Of a stretch of 64,000 nt of DNA, positions 35,699 to 46,530 are shown piece by piece. The translations under genes and the position numbers were made by a program. How positions within the stretch are numbered: position 1 is the stretch's first letter; each line of letters opens with the position of its first letter. The DNA is taken from the NCBI RefSeq assembly GCF_002153745.1, contig NZ_JOPL01000005.1:62001-126000 (forward strand), read 5' to 3'. The notes under the pieces are model-generated. The model was not told where the DNA came from. It made no database searches and saw only the letters and a program-made list of their open reading frames with translations. The stretch is from Acetobacter sp. DsW_063 (GTDB lineage: Bacteria; Pseudomonadota; Alphaproteobacteria; Acetobacterales; Acetobacteraceae).

Positions 35699-37147
35699 TC
35701 AGCGTAGCGCGCTCGTGCTTGCGGTGTCGCCACCGTCCGAATCTCCAAGGCGCCACCACAACCCGACGAACGCCTCCACCCCCTCTCGTGCGATGGGGAC
35801 CAGCATGTGTTCGTCAGGGCCATGCTGTTTGCACCCGTTGTGGCCATGTGGAACCCAAACCAGCGGTAAGCGGAGCGTGTCCGTGAACGCGTAGCCCGGC
35901 ATGCCGCCGGATACGGCGGGGATGACCTGCACATGGCGGCCAAGCGTTTTCTCCATGATCGTCGCGACGCGCACGATCCACGGATGATCGGTCTCTGTCG
36001 CGCTTGCAGGCATGGTGATCCCGGACTTTTCTATCGCGACGTTTTCAAACCCGGCGTCGTCAAGATGCTTGCGCAATGCGGGCATGAACTTCGTGGGGTC
36101 GGACCCGGGCTCGTAGCGTATCTGGCACGTTGCGCGCGCGCTGGGCGCCACGGCGTTCATCGGCGCTTCCGGCCGTCCACAAGTCATGGCTAGCACAATA
36201 AAGGCGTTCCACGCGTAACGCTTCTCCGGAACCGTCAGGCCGGGCTCCCCCCAGTTCTCGACCACCGTCGCTGCGTCATCGCCCGGATCGACAGGGCATT
36301 TTGCAAGTCCGCCGGCACTGCGCTCGCCGGGCGTCAGAGGAGGGAGCCAGTCGTCGATCTGAATGCAGCCCCGGCGATCCACGATGCTGGCCAGCGCGTG
36401 GGTGAGGATGACCGCGGGATCTGTCGTGACCCCGCCCCAATGCCCCGAATGAACCCCGCCCTTTCTGAGCCGCACGGCGAGATCGAAGGTGAAGCTGCCT
36501 CGCGACCCGGCGGCGACAGTGGGGGTTTCGGGGCTGACGCGCGGGCCGTCGCTCGCGATCATGACGTCCGCTTTCAGACGTTCGGCGTGCTGCGCGACGA
36601 ACGTCGCGAGCCCCTGGGACCCACGTTCCTCTGCCGTTTCCACGACCAACTTGATGCTGAACCCGAGCCTGCCGTCCTTCCTGGCGGAACGATGCCTCAG
36701 CACCCGCTCAAGCGCGAAAAGATTGATCGCGTGCTGTCCCTTGTTGTCGGCCGTTCCGCGGCCATACCAGCGGTCGCCATCGCGATGCACGCTCCACGGA
36801 CCAGACGGAATGGACCACTGGGCGTCAAGCCCGGCGACCGTGTCGCCATGGGCATAGCTGAGCACGGTGAGCGGAGCGTCAGGTTCGATCCGCTCGGCCA
36901 ACATGATGGGGCCGACTCCGCTCTCCGGGTTCGGAAATATTTCTGTCGAGAAACCCATCTCTTCGAGCCAGGGAGCAAGCCCGTCAGTCAGGTAGGCATG
37001 CAGCCCCGGCAGCGCGTCTTCATCCTGCGACGAACTTCTGCGCGCCACCAGATCGGCCAACCGCCGCTCGAACGCGCCGCCGTCGAACGCCGTGCGGGCC
37101 GCTTCCAGTGCGGCGTCGAGGAATTGTTCGCTGGCGATCTCGGTCAT
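35699..37147 (-). CDS. M20-family metallopeptidase
   Basis: The 482-residue protein has the M20 pattern with two-metal ligands: VLSYAHGDTVAG (His and the following Asp), RGTADNKGQ (bridging Asp), ETAEERGSQG (catalytic Glu and ligand Glu) and a late His in the HGHNGCKQHGPDE region. A dimerisation domain lies between about residues 200 and 330. It likely hydrolyses a dipeptide or an N-acyl amino acid. Its start overlaps the MFS stop as ATGA (37144-37147), so it is co-translated with the transporter. It is the last gene of the dialkylglycine-decarboxylase-like/MFS/M20 unit. Confidence 0.9.
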   Translation of the reverse strand: MTEIASEQFLDAALEAARTAFDGGAFERRLADLVARRSSSQDEDALPGLHAYLTDGLAPWLEEMGFSTEIFPNPESGVGPIMLAERIEPDAPLTVLSYAHGDTVAGLDAQWSIPSGPWSVHRDGDRWYGRGTADNKGQHAINLFALERVLRHRSARKDGRLGFSIKLVVETAEERGSQGLATFVAQHAERLKADVMIASDGPRVSPETPTVAAGSRGSFTFDLAVRLRKGGVHSGHWGGVTTDPAVILTHALASIVDRRGCIQIDDWLPPLTPGERSAGGLAKCPVDPGDDAATVVENWGEPGLTVPEKRYAWNAFIVLAMTCGRPEAPMNAVAPSARATCQIRYEPGSDPTKFMPALRKHLDDAGFENVAIEKSGITMPASATETDHPWIVRVATIMEKTLGRHVQVIPAVSGGMPGYAFTDTLRLPLVWVPHGHNGCKQHGPDEHMLVPIAREGVEAFVGLWWRLGDSDGGDTASTSALR

Positions 37148-38349
37148 GCTGTCTTCATCCTGCCGGATTGGTCTTCCGGCGACAGGCCGAGGCGACCGGA
37201 ACCAAGGTTGAGCGCCAGTCCGCATGTCACTGCGACCATCAGCAATGCGAACGTCATGGCGTAGGAGCCGGTAGCGTCCAGAACGACGCCCATCATGGGC
37301 AGAGCGACGAATCCGGCCATCTGGCCGCCAAAATTGATGAAGCCGTTACCTGACGCGAGCCGCGCGCGGGGCAGTCTGACCGTGACGATGGCCGTTATCA
37401 CCGCCAGAATCATGCCCTTGAAAAAATACGCTATAGATTCGAAGAGAATGACAATGTTGACGGACCCTGCGGTGGCCATGCCAGCGAGGGACAGGGCGAC
37501 GCCGAGCAGGATGAGTGACAGCAACGCGTCGGCTCGCCGCGAGAAGAATCGCATGACGATCCATCCGCCAAGCAAAGAGCCGAGTGTGGCGGCGAGATTC
37601 GGCGCCGCCAGAAGCGCGCCTGCGCTCTTGATGGCGACATGATGGGCCCGCAGCAGGAACGTGGGCATCCAGCCGTCCAGCCCCTTGTTGACGAGACTTG
37701 CGACGAACCAGACCAGCATCAGGCGCCACACGTCCTTGCGTCGGATGATCTGCGACCAGCCCTCTGGTTTTTCTTCCTGCGGAGCGGCGCTTTGACCAGG
37801 AGACGGCCGCGTCGTCAGCGCGAAGATCACAGCCATCGCAACGCCGAGCCCGGCGAGTATCTCGAAACAGGTTCGCCATCCCACGACGCCCAGCAGGGGC
37901 AGCAGCAGTGGCGGCGTGAAAACCAGCCCGAGATAGGACGATGACATCAGCAGGGACGCTGCGAGCGGCGCCTTCTCACGAGAAAAGCTTTCGCGAATCA
38001 TCTTCACGCTGGCAGGGGGGTAAAGCCCTTCGCCCAGCCCGAATAGCAGCCGCACGGCGAGCAGCGCCGCAAATCCGCCAGACAATCCGGTCAGCAATGT
38101 AAAGAGCGACCAGAAGCCGACGCCCGCCAGCACCATGACGCGCGCGCCGAAGCGGTCGGCAAGCCAGCCCGCCGGGATCTGCATCGCCGCGTAACCGAGA
38201 TAAAACGCCCCCAGCGTCCAGCCGATCTGCTGGTGGTTCAGGGCGAACTCGGTTGCGATCACCGGCGCCGCGTAGGTGATGACGGCGCGATCCACGTAGG
38301 AGACGAGCCAGATCAGGTACAGGACGCCGAAGACGAGTTTCGCCCGCAT
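37144..38349 (-). CDS. MFS transporter
   Basis: About 401 residues with twelve hydrophobic segments. The start region LVSYVDRAVITYAAPVIATEF and the loop ADRFGARVMVLAG fit the anion:cation symporter/phthalate-permease-like group of the major facilitator superfamily, which imports organic acids and amino-acid derivatives. A TTG at 38370 directly after the preceding stop is an alternative start; the ATG at 38349 is preferred, with GAGAG in front. It lies between a PLP enzyme and an M20 peptidase, which suggests uptake of the substrate that these two degrade. Confidence 0.88.
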   Translation of the reverse strand: MRAKLVFGVLYLIWLVSYVDRAVITYAAPVIATEFALNHQQIGWTLGAFYLGYAAMQIPAGWLADRFGARVMVLAGVGFWSLFTLLTGLSGGFAALLAVRLLFGLGEGLYPPASVKMIRESFSREKAPLAASLLMSSSYLGLVFTPPLLLPLLGVVGWRTCFEILAGLGVAMAVIFALTTRPSPGQSAAPQEEKPEGWSQIIRRKDVWRLMLVWFVASLVNKGLDGWMPTFLLRAHHVAIKSAGALLAAPNLAATLGSLLGGWIVMRFFSRRADALLSLILLGVALSLAGMATAGSVNIVILFESIAYFFKGMILAVITAIVTVRLPRARLASGNGFINFGGQMAGFVALPMMGVVLDATGSYAMTFALLMVAVTCGLALNLGSGRLGLSPEDQSGRMKTA

Positions 38350-38370
38350 CCCTTCAGCTCTCGACCGCAA

Positions 38371-40713
<2,343 letters not shown>

Positions 40714-40824
40714 CGGGCGTTGCACCAGAATCTGAAGGAGCCTGTGCGCCCTGTATTCGCTCATGTCTGTCGCGGAGCAGCAGTAAACGATTGAACAAGC
40801 GCGTCTTAAGCCGGACGTCGCTCC

Positions 40825-42822
40825 CTATGACCGCTCCAGCACGCGTTGAAGCGCGTGTTCGACGATTTCCGCGTTGAACTGCTGCGCGATGGTGGCGCGC
40901 GCGACAGCGCCTATTTCCGCCGAAAGTTCCGCGTCGTGATACAGACGGACCACCGCGTCAGCGAACTCTCTGGCCGTCCTCGCCAGACAGCTCTCAAGCG
41001 GGGCGGGCAGAGGCAGGCCTTCCAGAGCTATCGGCGTCGCGACACACGGCAATCCGGCGGCCCAGCTCTCAAGAACTTTCCCCTTGATACCGGCGCCGAA
41101 ACGCAAAGGAGCCACAGTCAGACGCACGCTGCGCAATAGGGTAGGGAGTTCGGCTACATGCCCAAGAACCCGAACGCCGGGAGCCTCGTCCATGCGAACA
41201 ATGGCGTCCGGCATCGCGCTGCCCACAAGCAGCAGTTCGATCTCCGGGGCAGCTTCTCTGATCAGAGGCAGGATATCTTCGACCAGCCACTTGGCCGCGT
41301 CGAGGTTGGGAGCGTGACCATAATGCGCCACGAACGCCACGCTGCGTCGTTCATGAAACGGCATTGGCTCGGGCGGCAAACGCGTCAACCACGGCACGAC
41401 GTAGACATTCGCCGTAGGCACTGCGCGCGCGAGTATATCGGCTTCGACCCTTGAGTGAGTGATTACCGCATGCGACGCCCATGCGGCCATATGTTCCCGC
41501 ACACGCTCCTGACCGGCGGCGGTCCTCAACTCCGGACGTCCCTCCACCACCGCCTGTCGCTCAAGACGAAGATGCGCGAGATCGGCGACGCTCGATATGA
41601 TCCGTGCGCCAGGCATGTAATGACGCGCCAGCGCGAGGTATCGGGACGCATTGGACAGCCGGTGCAGATAAATCGCGTTGAAGGCCCCAGCTTGCCCGCG
41701 AAGCAGGGATTCAACCATCGGATAGGTGGGAGCGGCCCAGCACCTGAAGCCGCCCTCCTCCAGTGTATGGCGGGTGGTGGCGTCAGGCTCGATTGCGGAG
41801 GCGATGAAACTGACCTCATGGCCCAGCGCCTGTGCCGCCTGCATATGCGACAATATCGCGCAGGAACCGGCGTCCCGGCGCATGTCGGGCGCGCGGTCGT
41901 CAATAAACAGGATGCGCGGCGGCGTCTCTTCGGCGTCTGCGCCTAGTCGCCGAGCCCTTTCGTGTGCAACGGACTCCGCTTCCCGTGCATCGGCGCGCGC
42001 CTGTTCTTGGCGTAGCTTTTCTACCTGACCGATCAGGAACGTCAGCGCGTCCGCCCGGACATTCGGCGCGCTGAGTCCAGCAAGCGTCTGTGCGACGTGC
42101 TGGCGAAACGTTTCGTTGAAGCGGTGCGAAGCCGGGAAATGAAATGGCGAGCCGGGCAAAGGTTGTCCTGTTTCCTCGCACAGGATGGTAATTGCGTGAT
42201 CTGCGTCGGAGGGCAGGGGGGGCGAAAGAACGAAATCGAATCCGTAACGACCGTCCCCAAGTCCCGTATCCCGCAGGTCGGTCCGCAAGGCGTTCGCGAC
42301 CGCGCTACGCAAGACCACGTCATCCAGAAGGATCGCTACGTTCAGACGCTGGTCTGGTTGCGCCTCGTCGCGAAGCCATCCGGCAATGCGTGTGCGCCCG
42401 ACCACGTCTACGGACGCGCGCAAACGGATCTCATGCCTTGGCGCGGCCGTCGCTACAGCAGCGCGCGGTAGCGGCGTGCGTTCCGGCAATGCGACGACGT
42501 CCAGAGCAGCAGGGTTATGAGCGTGCACTTCGTCAAGCGGCGCCAGCAATTCGAAGCCTCTGCGTCCGTCGTCCACGCCGGGCCGCAACAGGTCTGCGCG
42601 CGCGATGGACGCTTCGGCGCGAGCGACTTCGCGCCCGGAGCACAGCGCAGCGACGATGACGCGTCTGTCAGGGGTCGTCGGATCGAAGGCCCAGCCTGTC
42701 ACCAGCCATCCCCGACTCGGCTGAAACCGGATGTCGTCGATGAAGCCACAGATCCAGGAGGGCGTGTCACAAGAAGACATGCAGGGATCAGGCGCTGAAG
42801 ATCCTGAATATTTCCCTACCAT
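40825..42822 (-). CDS. Family 4-like glycosyltransferase with two N-terminal repeated modules
   Basis: The 665-residue protein has two modules of ~70 residues at about 25-95 and 130-205, each with the pattern G-x-x-x-GWA/L, a variable region, then R-x-DL-x-x-x-G-x-x-D/G-x-x-GF. A coiled-coil-like Gln/Arg/Ala segment follows (~255-285). The catalytic part starts at ~290 (PPRILFIDDRAPDMRRDAGS) and ends with the donor-binding GT4/GT1-like region (GHAPNLDAAKWL, LLLVGSAMP, FGAGIKGKVLESWAAGLPCVAT). The same module occurs at the C-terminus of the neighbouring Hint protein. The start is uncertain: 42822 or 42780, neither with a good ribosome site. It may glycosylate the neighbouring surface protein. 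Confidence 0.82.
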   Translation of the reverse strand: MVGKYSGSSAPDPCMSSCDTPSWICGFIDDIRFQPSRGWLVTGWAFDPTTPDRRVIVAALCSGREVARAEASIARADLLRPGVDDGRRGFELLAPLDEVHAHNPAALDVVALPERTPLPRAAVATAAPRHEIRLRASVDVVGRTRIAGWLRDEAQPDQRLNVAILLDDVVLRSAVANALRTDLRDTGLGDGRYGFDFVLSPPLPSDADHAITILCEETGQPLPGSPFHFPASHRFNETFRQHVAQTLAGLSAPNVRADALTFLIGQVEKLRQEQARADAREAESVAHERARRLGADAEETPPRILFIDDRAPDMRRDAGSCAILSHMQAAQALGHEVSFIASAIEPDATTRHTLEEGGFRCWAAPTYPMVESLLRGQAGAFNAIYLHRLSNASRYLALARHYMPGARIISSVADLAHLRLERQAVVEGRPELRTAAGQERVREHMAAWASHAVITHSRVEADILARAVPTANVYVVPWLTRLPPEPMPFHERRSVAFVAHYGHAPNLDAAKWLVEDILPLIREAAPEIELLLVGSAMPDAIVRMDEAPGVRVLGHVAELPTLLRSVRLTVAPLRFGAGIKGKVLESWAAGLPCVATPIALEGLPLPAPLESCLARTAREFADAVVRLYHDAELSAEIGAVARATIAQQFNAEIVEHALQRVLERS

Positions 42823-42888
42823 ACGCTGTCTGCAATTGACGCAGGTTACCCGGCGAAACGCCGCGCATGGGGCCGCCGCGCCCTGACG

Positions 42889-44838
42889 TCACACCGCTGC
42901 GCGTCTCTCCCTGGCGCCGGAAGGGCGTAACCGCACGTCGCTCAGCGCCTCATGCACAGTCAGACCAGCGATATCGATCTTCTCATCAGGCCGGAATTCG
43001 AATCCATAGGCGCCAGAGTAACGAGGGGAGCCGTCCAGATCGGCGCGTCTCCGGTCTGCGACAATGCGGCCCACTTCGATGCTTCCACGGCGTACCACCA
43101 ACTCCACGGGTGTTCCGGGCAGGCGCTGCGACCGCGCCCAGCCGGCGATCACACCGCCCGCCGCCACATCGACATATCCAGCCACCGCCCGGCGGTCGGT
43201 TTGCTTCGCAGCAATGAGGCTCAGTCGAGCGCGAATAGCTTCGAGCGCCGGCCCGTCCTCGATACGCGGCAGACAGAATCGCGTCTCAGCCGTCTCACCC
43301 TTCACGGGAGGATAAAGCTGCGCGAATTCGACTGCGTTGTGGAACATGGCGCGGCTGCCGTCGTCGATGAAGGTTTCCGATGGAGCGCCTTCAGCCAGCA
43401 GCAGGTCGTGCGTTTCTAACTCAATATGAATGTAATCCACTCGAGCGAGGCGGCTTTGTTGGGCGATGGATCGGCCGTTGAGCAGAAGGCGGGCGGGGAC
43501 GAGCCAGCCATCCACCGCCATGGCATGCAGCGGCGACACGGTGAGGTCGCGCCTGGGGAGGTCATCGCCCAGAGCGCCAGCTCGGATGACGACCGGCATG
43601 ATGTCCGGGTTTCCGGCGGCGAAACGACCTTCATAAGAGCGACGCCCGATCCAACGGATCGGGCGCGGCGCGCCTGACGCCGTGAGCACGAGATCGCCAA
43701 TGGCCAGCCTTTCCACGGGTCTGTCGCCATCGGGCGTCGTGATCAGCGTTCCGGGGCAATAGCATGGGACACCGTAGGTGATTTCGGTGCCGCCATCGGG
43801 GGCTCTTTGGAAATAAAACTCGGACCCGAAGGCGCCCGACAGATGCAGTGTCGCGCTCGTATCGCCTTCGATAACCGTAAGCGTGCCGTCCGGCCCGATC
43901 TCGCCCCGGTCGATTTCGCCATATGAGCCTGCGAAAGTAAGGTCGGAGACAATAATACGGTTGATTGTGTCCCCGGCGAGGGGCTTGAGCGTCTGATAGG
44001 CGTAATAAACAGACCCGGTGACGTTAAAGCCCACGATCGTCATGGCGGAGAGCTGCGAAATTGTGGCCGTCAGCGTCGATCCGGACGTGTAAGGCCCTGT
44101 TTGCCCACCGTTCGGTGGTTCAGCAACTGGCTGAAAAGTAAGGGTCCCTTTATACGTCGCGTCAATCTCCAGCGTTAACGAACCGCCGCCCAACGACGCG
44201 TCCGACGCAGTTCCGCCCGCCTGTACGTCGATTGCTCCGCCAACATTTGCGACGGTTCGAATCGCAGTTCCGCCTGAGAGCACGGTTTCGGTCGCAAGTC
44301 CTGTAACCCACCATGTGTTCATCAACTGGAACCGCGGAGAGAGGTCCCCATTTAAAACAGTGTCGATCGCAACGCCTCCGGTGCCCACGACCTGAGCGGC
44401 CGTGTGATAGGAGACAAGACCTTGCGCGTTTGTTGCGACCCCAGTCGACAAGGTGGTCGCAATGGCGACGCCTCCGGAGGTGATGGTTTGCAGCGCGTTT
44501 CCGTAAGTGTCTGATCCTATCGTGGAGTAGTAATCAGCGCCCATCACCGTCGCGCCGCTGACGACCCCGCCTTCGACGGACTGCGTGCCAGCCAACACGA
44601 TAGTGTCCAAAGAGCGTCCGCCGCTGGAAACAACCTCCTGTCCGCCATCGATGGTCGAGCCGATCGCGATGCCGCCGCTGATCACATTCTCAGCTCCGTA
44701 CACTTGACCGCTGACGATGGCGCCGGCGACGGTTAGCGTGCCGCCGTTCATTACCGTGGGGGAGATGAGATAGGCGTCGCTGTCCACTACGACGCTTGCG
44801 CCGCTCGAGACGACGGAATTGGCGTTTGTCGTGCTCAT
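42889..44838 (-). CDS. AIDA-repeat and Hint-domain protein, probably surface or secreted
   Basis: The 649-residue protein has three parts. Residues ~5-215 are repeats of the AIDA-I passenger type (SGG-x-A-x-x-T-x-x-x-G motifs such as SSGGRSLDTIVLAG and LSGGTAIRTVANVGG). A Hint domain follows at ~357-520, with CYCPGTLITTPDGD (Cys359 or Cys361), a GDLVLTASGA turn and a SPLHAM motif. The last ~95 residues hold a module GYVDVAAGGVIAGWARS...RADL...GAYGFEF also found in the adjacent glycosyltransferase. No Sec signal peptide and no autotransporter barrel are visible, so the export route is unclear. I chose the ATG at 44838. Hint domains self-process; the family in acetic acid bacteria is common but poorly understood. 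Confidence 0.85.
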   Translation of the reverse strand: MSTTNANSVVSSGASVVVDSDAYLISPTVMNGGTLTVAGAIVSGQVYGAENVISGGIAIGSTIDGGQEVVSSGGRSLDTIVLAGTQSVEGGVVSGATVMGADYYSTIGSDTYGNALQTITSGGVAIATTLSTGVATNAQGLVSYHTAAQVVGTGGVAIDTVLNGDLSPRFQLMNTWWVTGLATETVLSGGTAIRTVANVGGAIDVQAGGTASDASLGGGSLTLEIDATYKGTLTFQPVAEPPNGGQTGPYTSGSTLTATISQLSAMTIVGFNVTGSVYYAYQTLKPLAGDTINRIIVSDLTFAGSYGEIDRGEIGPDGTLTVIEGDTSATLHLSGAFGSEFYFQRAPDGGTEITYGVPCYCPGTLITTPDGDRPVERLAIGDLVLTASGAPRPIRWIGRRSYEGRFAAGNPDIMPVVIRAGALGDDLPRRDLTVSPLHAMAVDGWLVPARLLLNGRSIAQQSRLARVDYIHIELETHDLLLAEGAPSETFIDDGSRAMFHNAVEFAQLYPPVKGETAETRFCLPRIEDGPALEAIRARLSLIAAKQTDRRAVAGYVDVAAGGVIAGWARSQRLPGTPVELVVRRGSIEVGRIVADRRRADLDGSPRYSGAYGFEFRPDEKIDIAGLTVHEALSDVRLRPSGARERRAAV

Positions 44839-45160
44839 TGCGACGGCGCCCTGCGGGTAAGTCTGATCATGAGCGTGCTCCGGCTTATTTGGCGCGTGAT
44901 CGGGCGCGCACGCCGCCCGGCTGCCAGTGACCAGGCACTGTGTCTTGTTTTGATGTAGTTGTGTCATCAAAAAAACGAAAATGAACGCGCTTCTGCAGGC
45001 AGGCGCGGACGTACGAGGCCGCAGCGACGTCGTCGGCGGATACGGCTTTTGAAAAAATAACGGACCCAGAAAGCTCTGGTCGCTTTTCGGACATGTCCGA
45101 TTGCTTGACAGGGCATTGCCATATCGTTAGCAAGCGCCTGCACCCGGTCTTGAGGTGCGA
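44839..45160. promoter_or_regulatory. Divergent region between Hint-protein gene and ATP synthase operon
   Basis: About 320 bases. It holds an inverted repeat TTTTGATG/CATCAAAA at 44948-44972, about 110 bases before the Hint-protein start, a 14-base palindrome at 45087-45100 and a likely sigma-70 promoter at 45105-45133 directed to the atp genes. No gene was found in it. Confidence 0.6.
45087..45133 (+). promoter_or_regulatory. Candidate promoter and operator of the F0 operon
   Basis: A perfect -35 box TTGACA lies at 45105-45110 and a weak -10 (TAGCAA) at 45128-45133 with a 17-base spacer. Four bases upstream of the -35 is the perfect 14-base palindrome TCGGACATGTCCGA (45087-45100). The arrangement suggests binding of a dimeric activator or repressor next to RNA polymerase. 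Confidence 0.5.
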
Positions 45161-45460
45161 ATGGACGAGGATAAGACTTCCTTCGAAGAACGTCTCCGGG
45201 CGGCGGAAACCCGTCACGGAAAGCCGGTTGTCGAAGTCATGCCTGACAGCGAGGATAAATCGCTGATGGCTATGGCGGCGAGAGCCGGGACCGAAATGGT
45301 CGGCGGGCTTCTGGTGGGTGTGCTGCTCGGGTGGGGACTGGACCGATGGCTCCATTTCCGCGCTCTGTTCCTTGTCGTATTCGCGCTTCTCGGTGGGGCT
45401 GCCGGCGTAGTGAACGTCTGGAGGCTGGTGAAGCCGCCGGACGATCTCGGAAAATCCTGA
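45161..45460 (+). CDS. atpI: AtpI/AtpZ-like ATP synthase assembly protein
   Basis: The 99-residue protein has an acidic, charged N-terminus (~35 residues) and two membrane spans (MVGGLLVGVLLGWGLDRWL and a second after FRALFLVV), the layout of the AtpI family that helps assemble the c-ring. It heads the F0 gene set, 28 bases before atpB. Either a GTG at 45155 or the ATG at 45161 could start it; GAGG lies just upstream. As in other alphaproteobacteria the F1 genes are not linked here. Confidence 0.88.
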   Translation: MDEDKTSFEERLRAAETRHGKPVVEVMPDSEDKSLMAMAARAGTEMVGGLLVGVLLGWGLDRWLHFRALFLVVFALLGGAAGVVNVWRLVKPPDDLGKS

Positions 45461-45488
45461 TCGATCCTCGCGGTCGTGGAGAAGAGTT

Positions 45489-46238
45489 TTGGCGGGCGGT
45501 TCAAGCATAGACGTTCTCGGTCAGTTCGAGCTGCACCCGGTTATCGGCGGTCTTGGTCAGGCCCTGCGCCTGAGCCAGTCACCGATTTACATGGCGGTGG
45601 CCGTCTGTCTGGTTCTTGCGTTCCTCTATTACGGAATGAAGCCGAAGGCCGTCGTGCCGGGTCGTTTTCAGGCTGCGGCGGAAATTTGCTACGAATTCGT
45701 GCGTAACCTGGCCGTCGATACGATCGGGCCAGAGGGCGTTGCTTTCTTTCCGTTTATTTTCGCCCTCTTCTTCTTCATTCTCGCCGGTAATTATCTCGGC
45801 CTTTTCCCCTTCTCGTTCACCTTCACCAGCCACATCGCCGTCACCTTCGCGCTTGCGATGATGGTGTTTCTGGTTGCGATCATCGTGTCGCTGAAGGTGC
45901 AGGGGTTGAAGTTCTTCGCGCATTTCATGCCGGCCGGAGCTCCTGTCGCTCTTGCGCCCCTGCTGGTGCCGATCGAGATTCTTTCGTTTCTTTCTCGTCC
46001 CGTGAGCCTGTCCATCCGGTTGTTCGCCAACATGGTCGCCGGTCACGTGATGTTCGATATCTTCGCAAGCTTCGTCATCATGCTGGCCGGACTTGGCTTC
46101 GTGGGCGACGTTCTTGCGGTGGGCCCTCTCGTGATCAATGTCGCGCTGATGGGGTTGGAATTGCTGGTCGGCGTTCTCCAGGCGTATGTGTTCGCCATCC
46201 TGACCTGCATCTATCTGCGGGAGGCGGTCGCTCACTGA
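45489..46238 (+). CDS. atpB: ATP synthase F0 subunit a
   Basis: Subunit a forms the proton half-channels. The 249-residue protein carries the early FELHP motif, the essential arginine in SLSIRLFANMVAG (Arg177) and the C-terminal LLVGVLQAYVFAILTCIYL helix with the conserved Gln. The start is a TTG at 45489 with GGAGAAGA in front; no ATG upstream of FELHP exists in frame, so the rare start is well supported. It lies between atpI and the c-subunit gene. Confidence 0.96.
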   Translation: MAGGSSIDVLGQFELHPVIGGLGQALRLSQSPIYMAVAVCLVLAFLYYGMKPKAVVPGRFQAAAEICYEFVRNLAVDTIGPEGVAFFPFIFALFFFILAGNYLGLFPFSFTFTSHIAVTFALAMMVFLVAIIVSLKVQGLKFFAHFMPAGAPVALAPLLVPIEILSFLSRPVSLSIRLFANMVAGHVMFDIFASFVIMLAGLGFVGDVLAVGPLVINVALMGLELLVGVLQAYVFAILTCIYLREAVAH

Positions 46239-46289
46239 GGCGGCCATTCTCGTCGTTCAACGTTTTCGTCACACAAGGAAGAACCAGAC

Positions 46290-46514
46290 ATGGACATCGC
46301 TGCTGCCCGTGAAATTGGCGCCGGTATCGCCGTTATCGCTCTTGCCGGCGTCGGCATCGGCCTGGGCAACATCTTCTCGACGCTGGTCAGCAGCATCGCC
46401 CGTAACCCGGCTTCGCGCCCGCACGTGTTCGGTCTCGGCATGCTCGGCTTCGCTCTGACAGAAGCGGTCGCCCTTTTCGCCCTGCTCATCGCTTTCCTTA
46501 TCCTGTTCGTCTGA
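46290..46514 (+). CDS. atpE: ATP synthase F0 subunit c
   Basis: The 74-residue hairpin of two membrane helices forms the rotor ring. The polar loop is ARNPASR and the proton-carrying carboxylate is Glu58 in [13 protein letters not shown]; glycine-rich first helix GVGIGLGN. The gene has an ATG and the strongest ribosome site in the operon (AAGGAAG with 8-base spacing), in keeping with the high copy number of subunit c. Confidence 0.97.
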   Translation: MDIAAAREIGAGIAVIALAGVGIGLGNIFSTLVSSIARNPASRPHVFGLGMLGFALTEAVALFALLIAFLILFV

Positions 46515-46530
46515 AACAGGAGTAGGTCGC

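Noticed and set aside
35480-35759. Overlapping 69- and 76-codon frames on both strands behind the M20 gene
   Set aside because: They lack ribosome sites and overlap each other; neither resembles a known protein.
36398-37264. A 288-codon plus-strand frame opposite the M20 peptidase gene
   Set aside because: Antisense to a gene with intact metal-binding motifs; no ribosome site and no family features.
42889-44838. Intein or classical autotransporter reading of the Hint protein
   Set aside because: There is no split host enzyme around the Hint domain and no C-terminal beta-barrel; the AIDA repeats and C-terminal module fit a stand-alone Hint protein.
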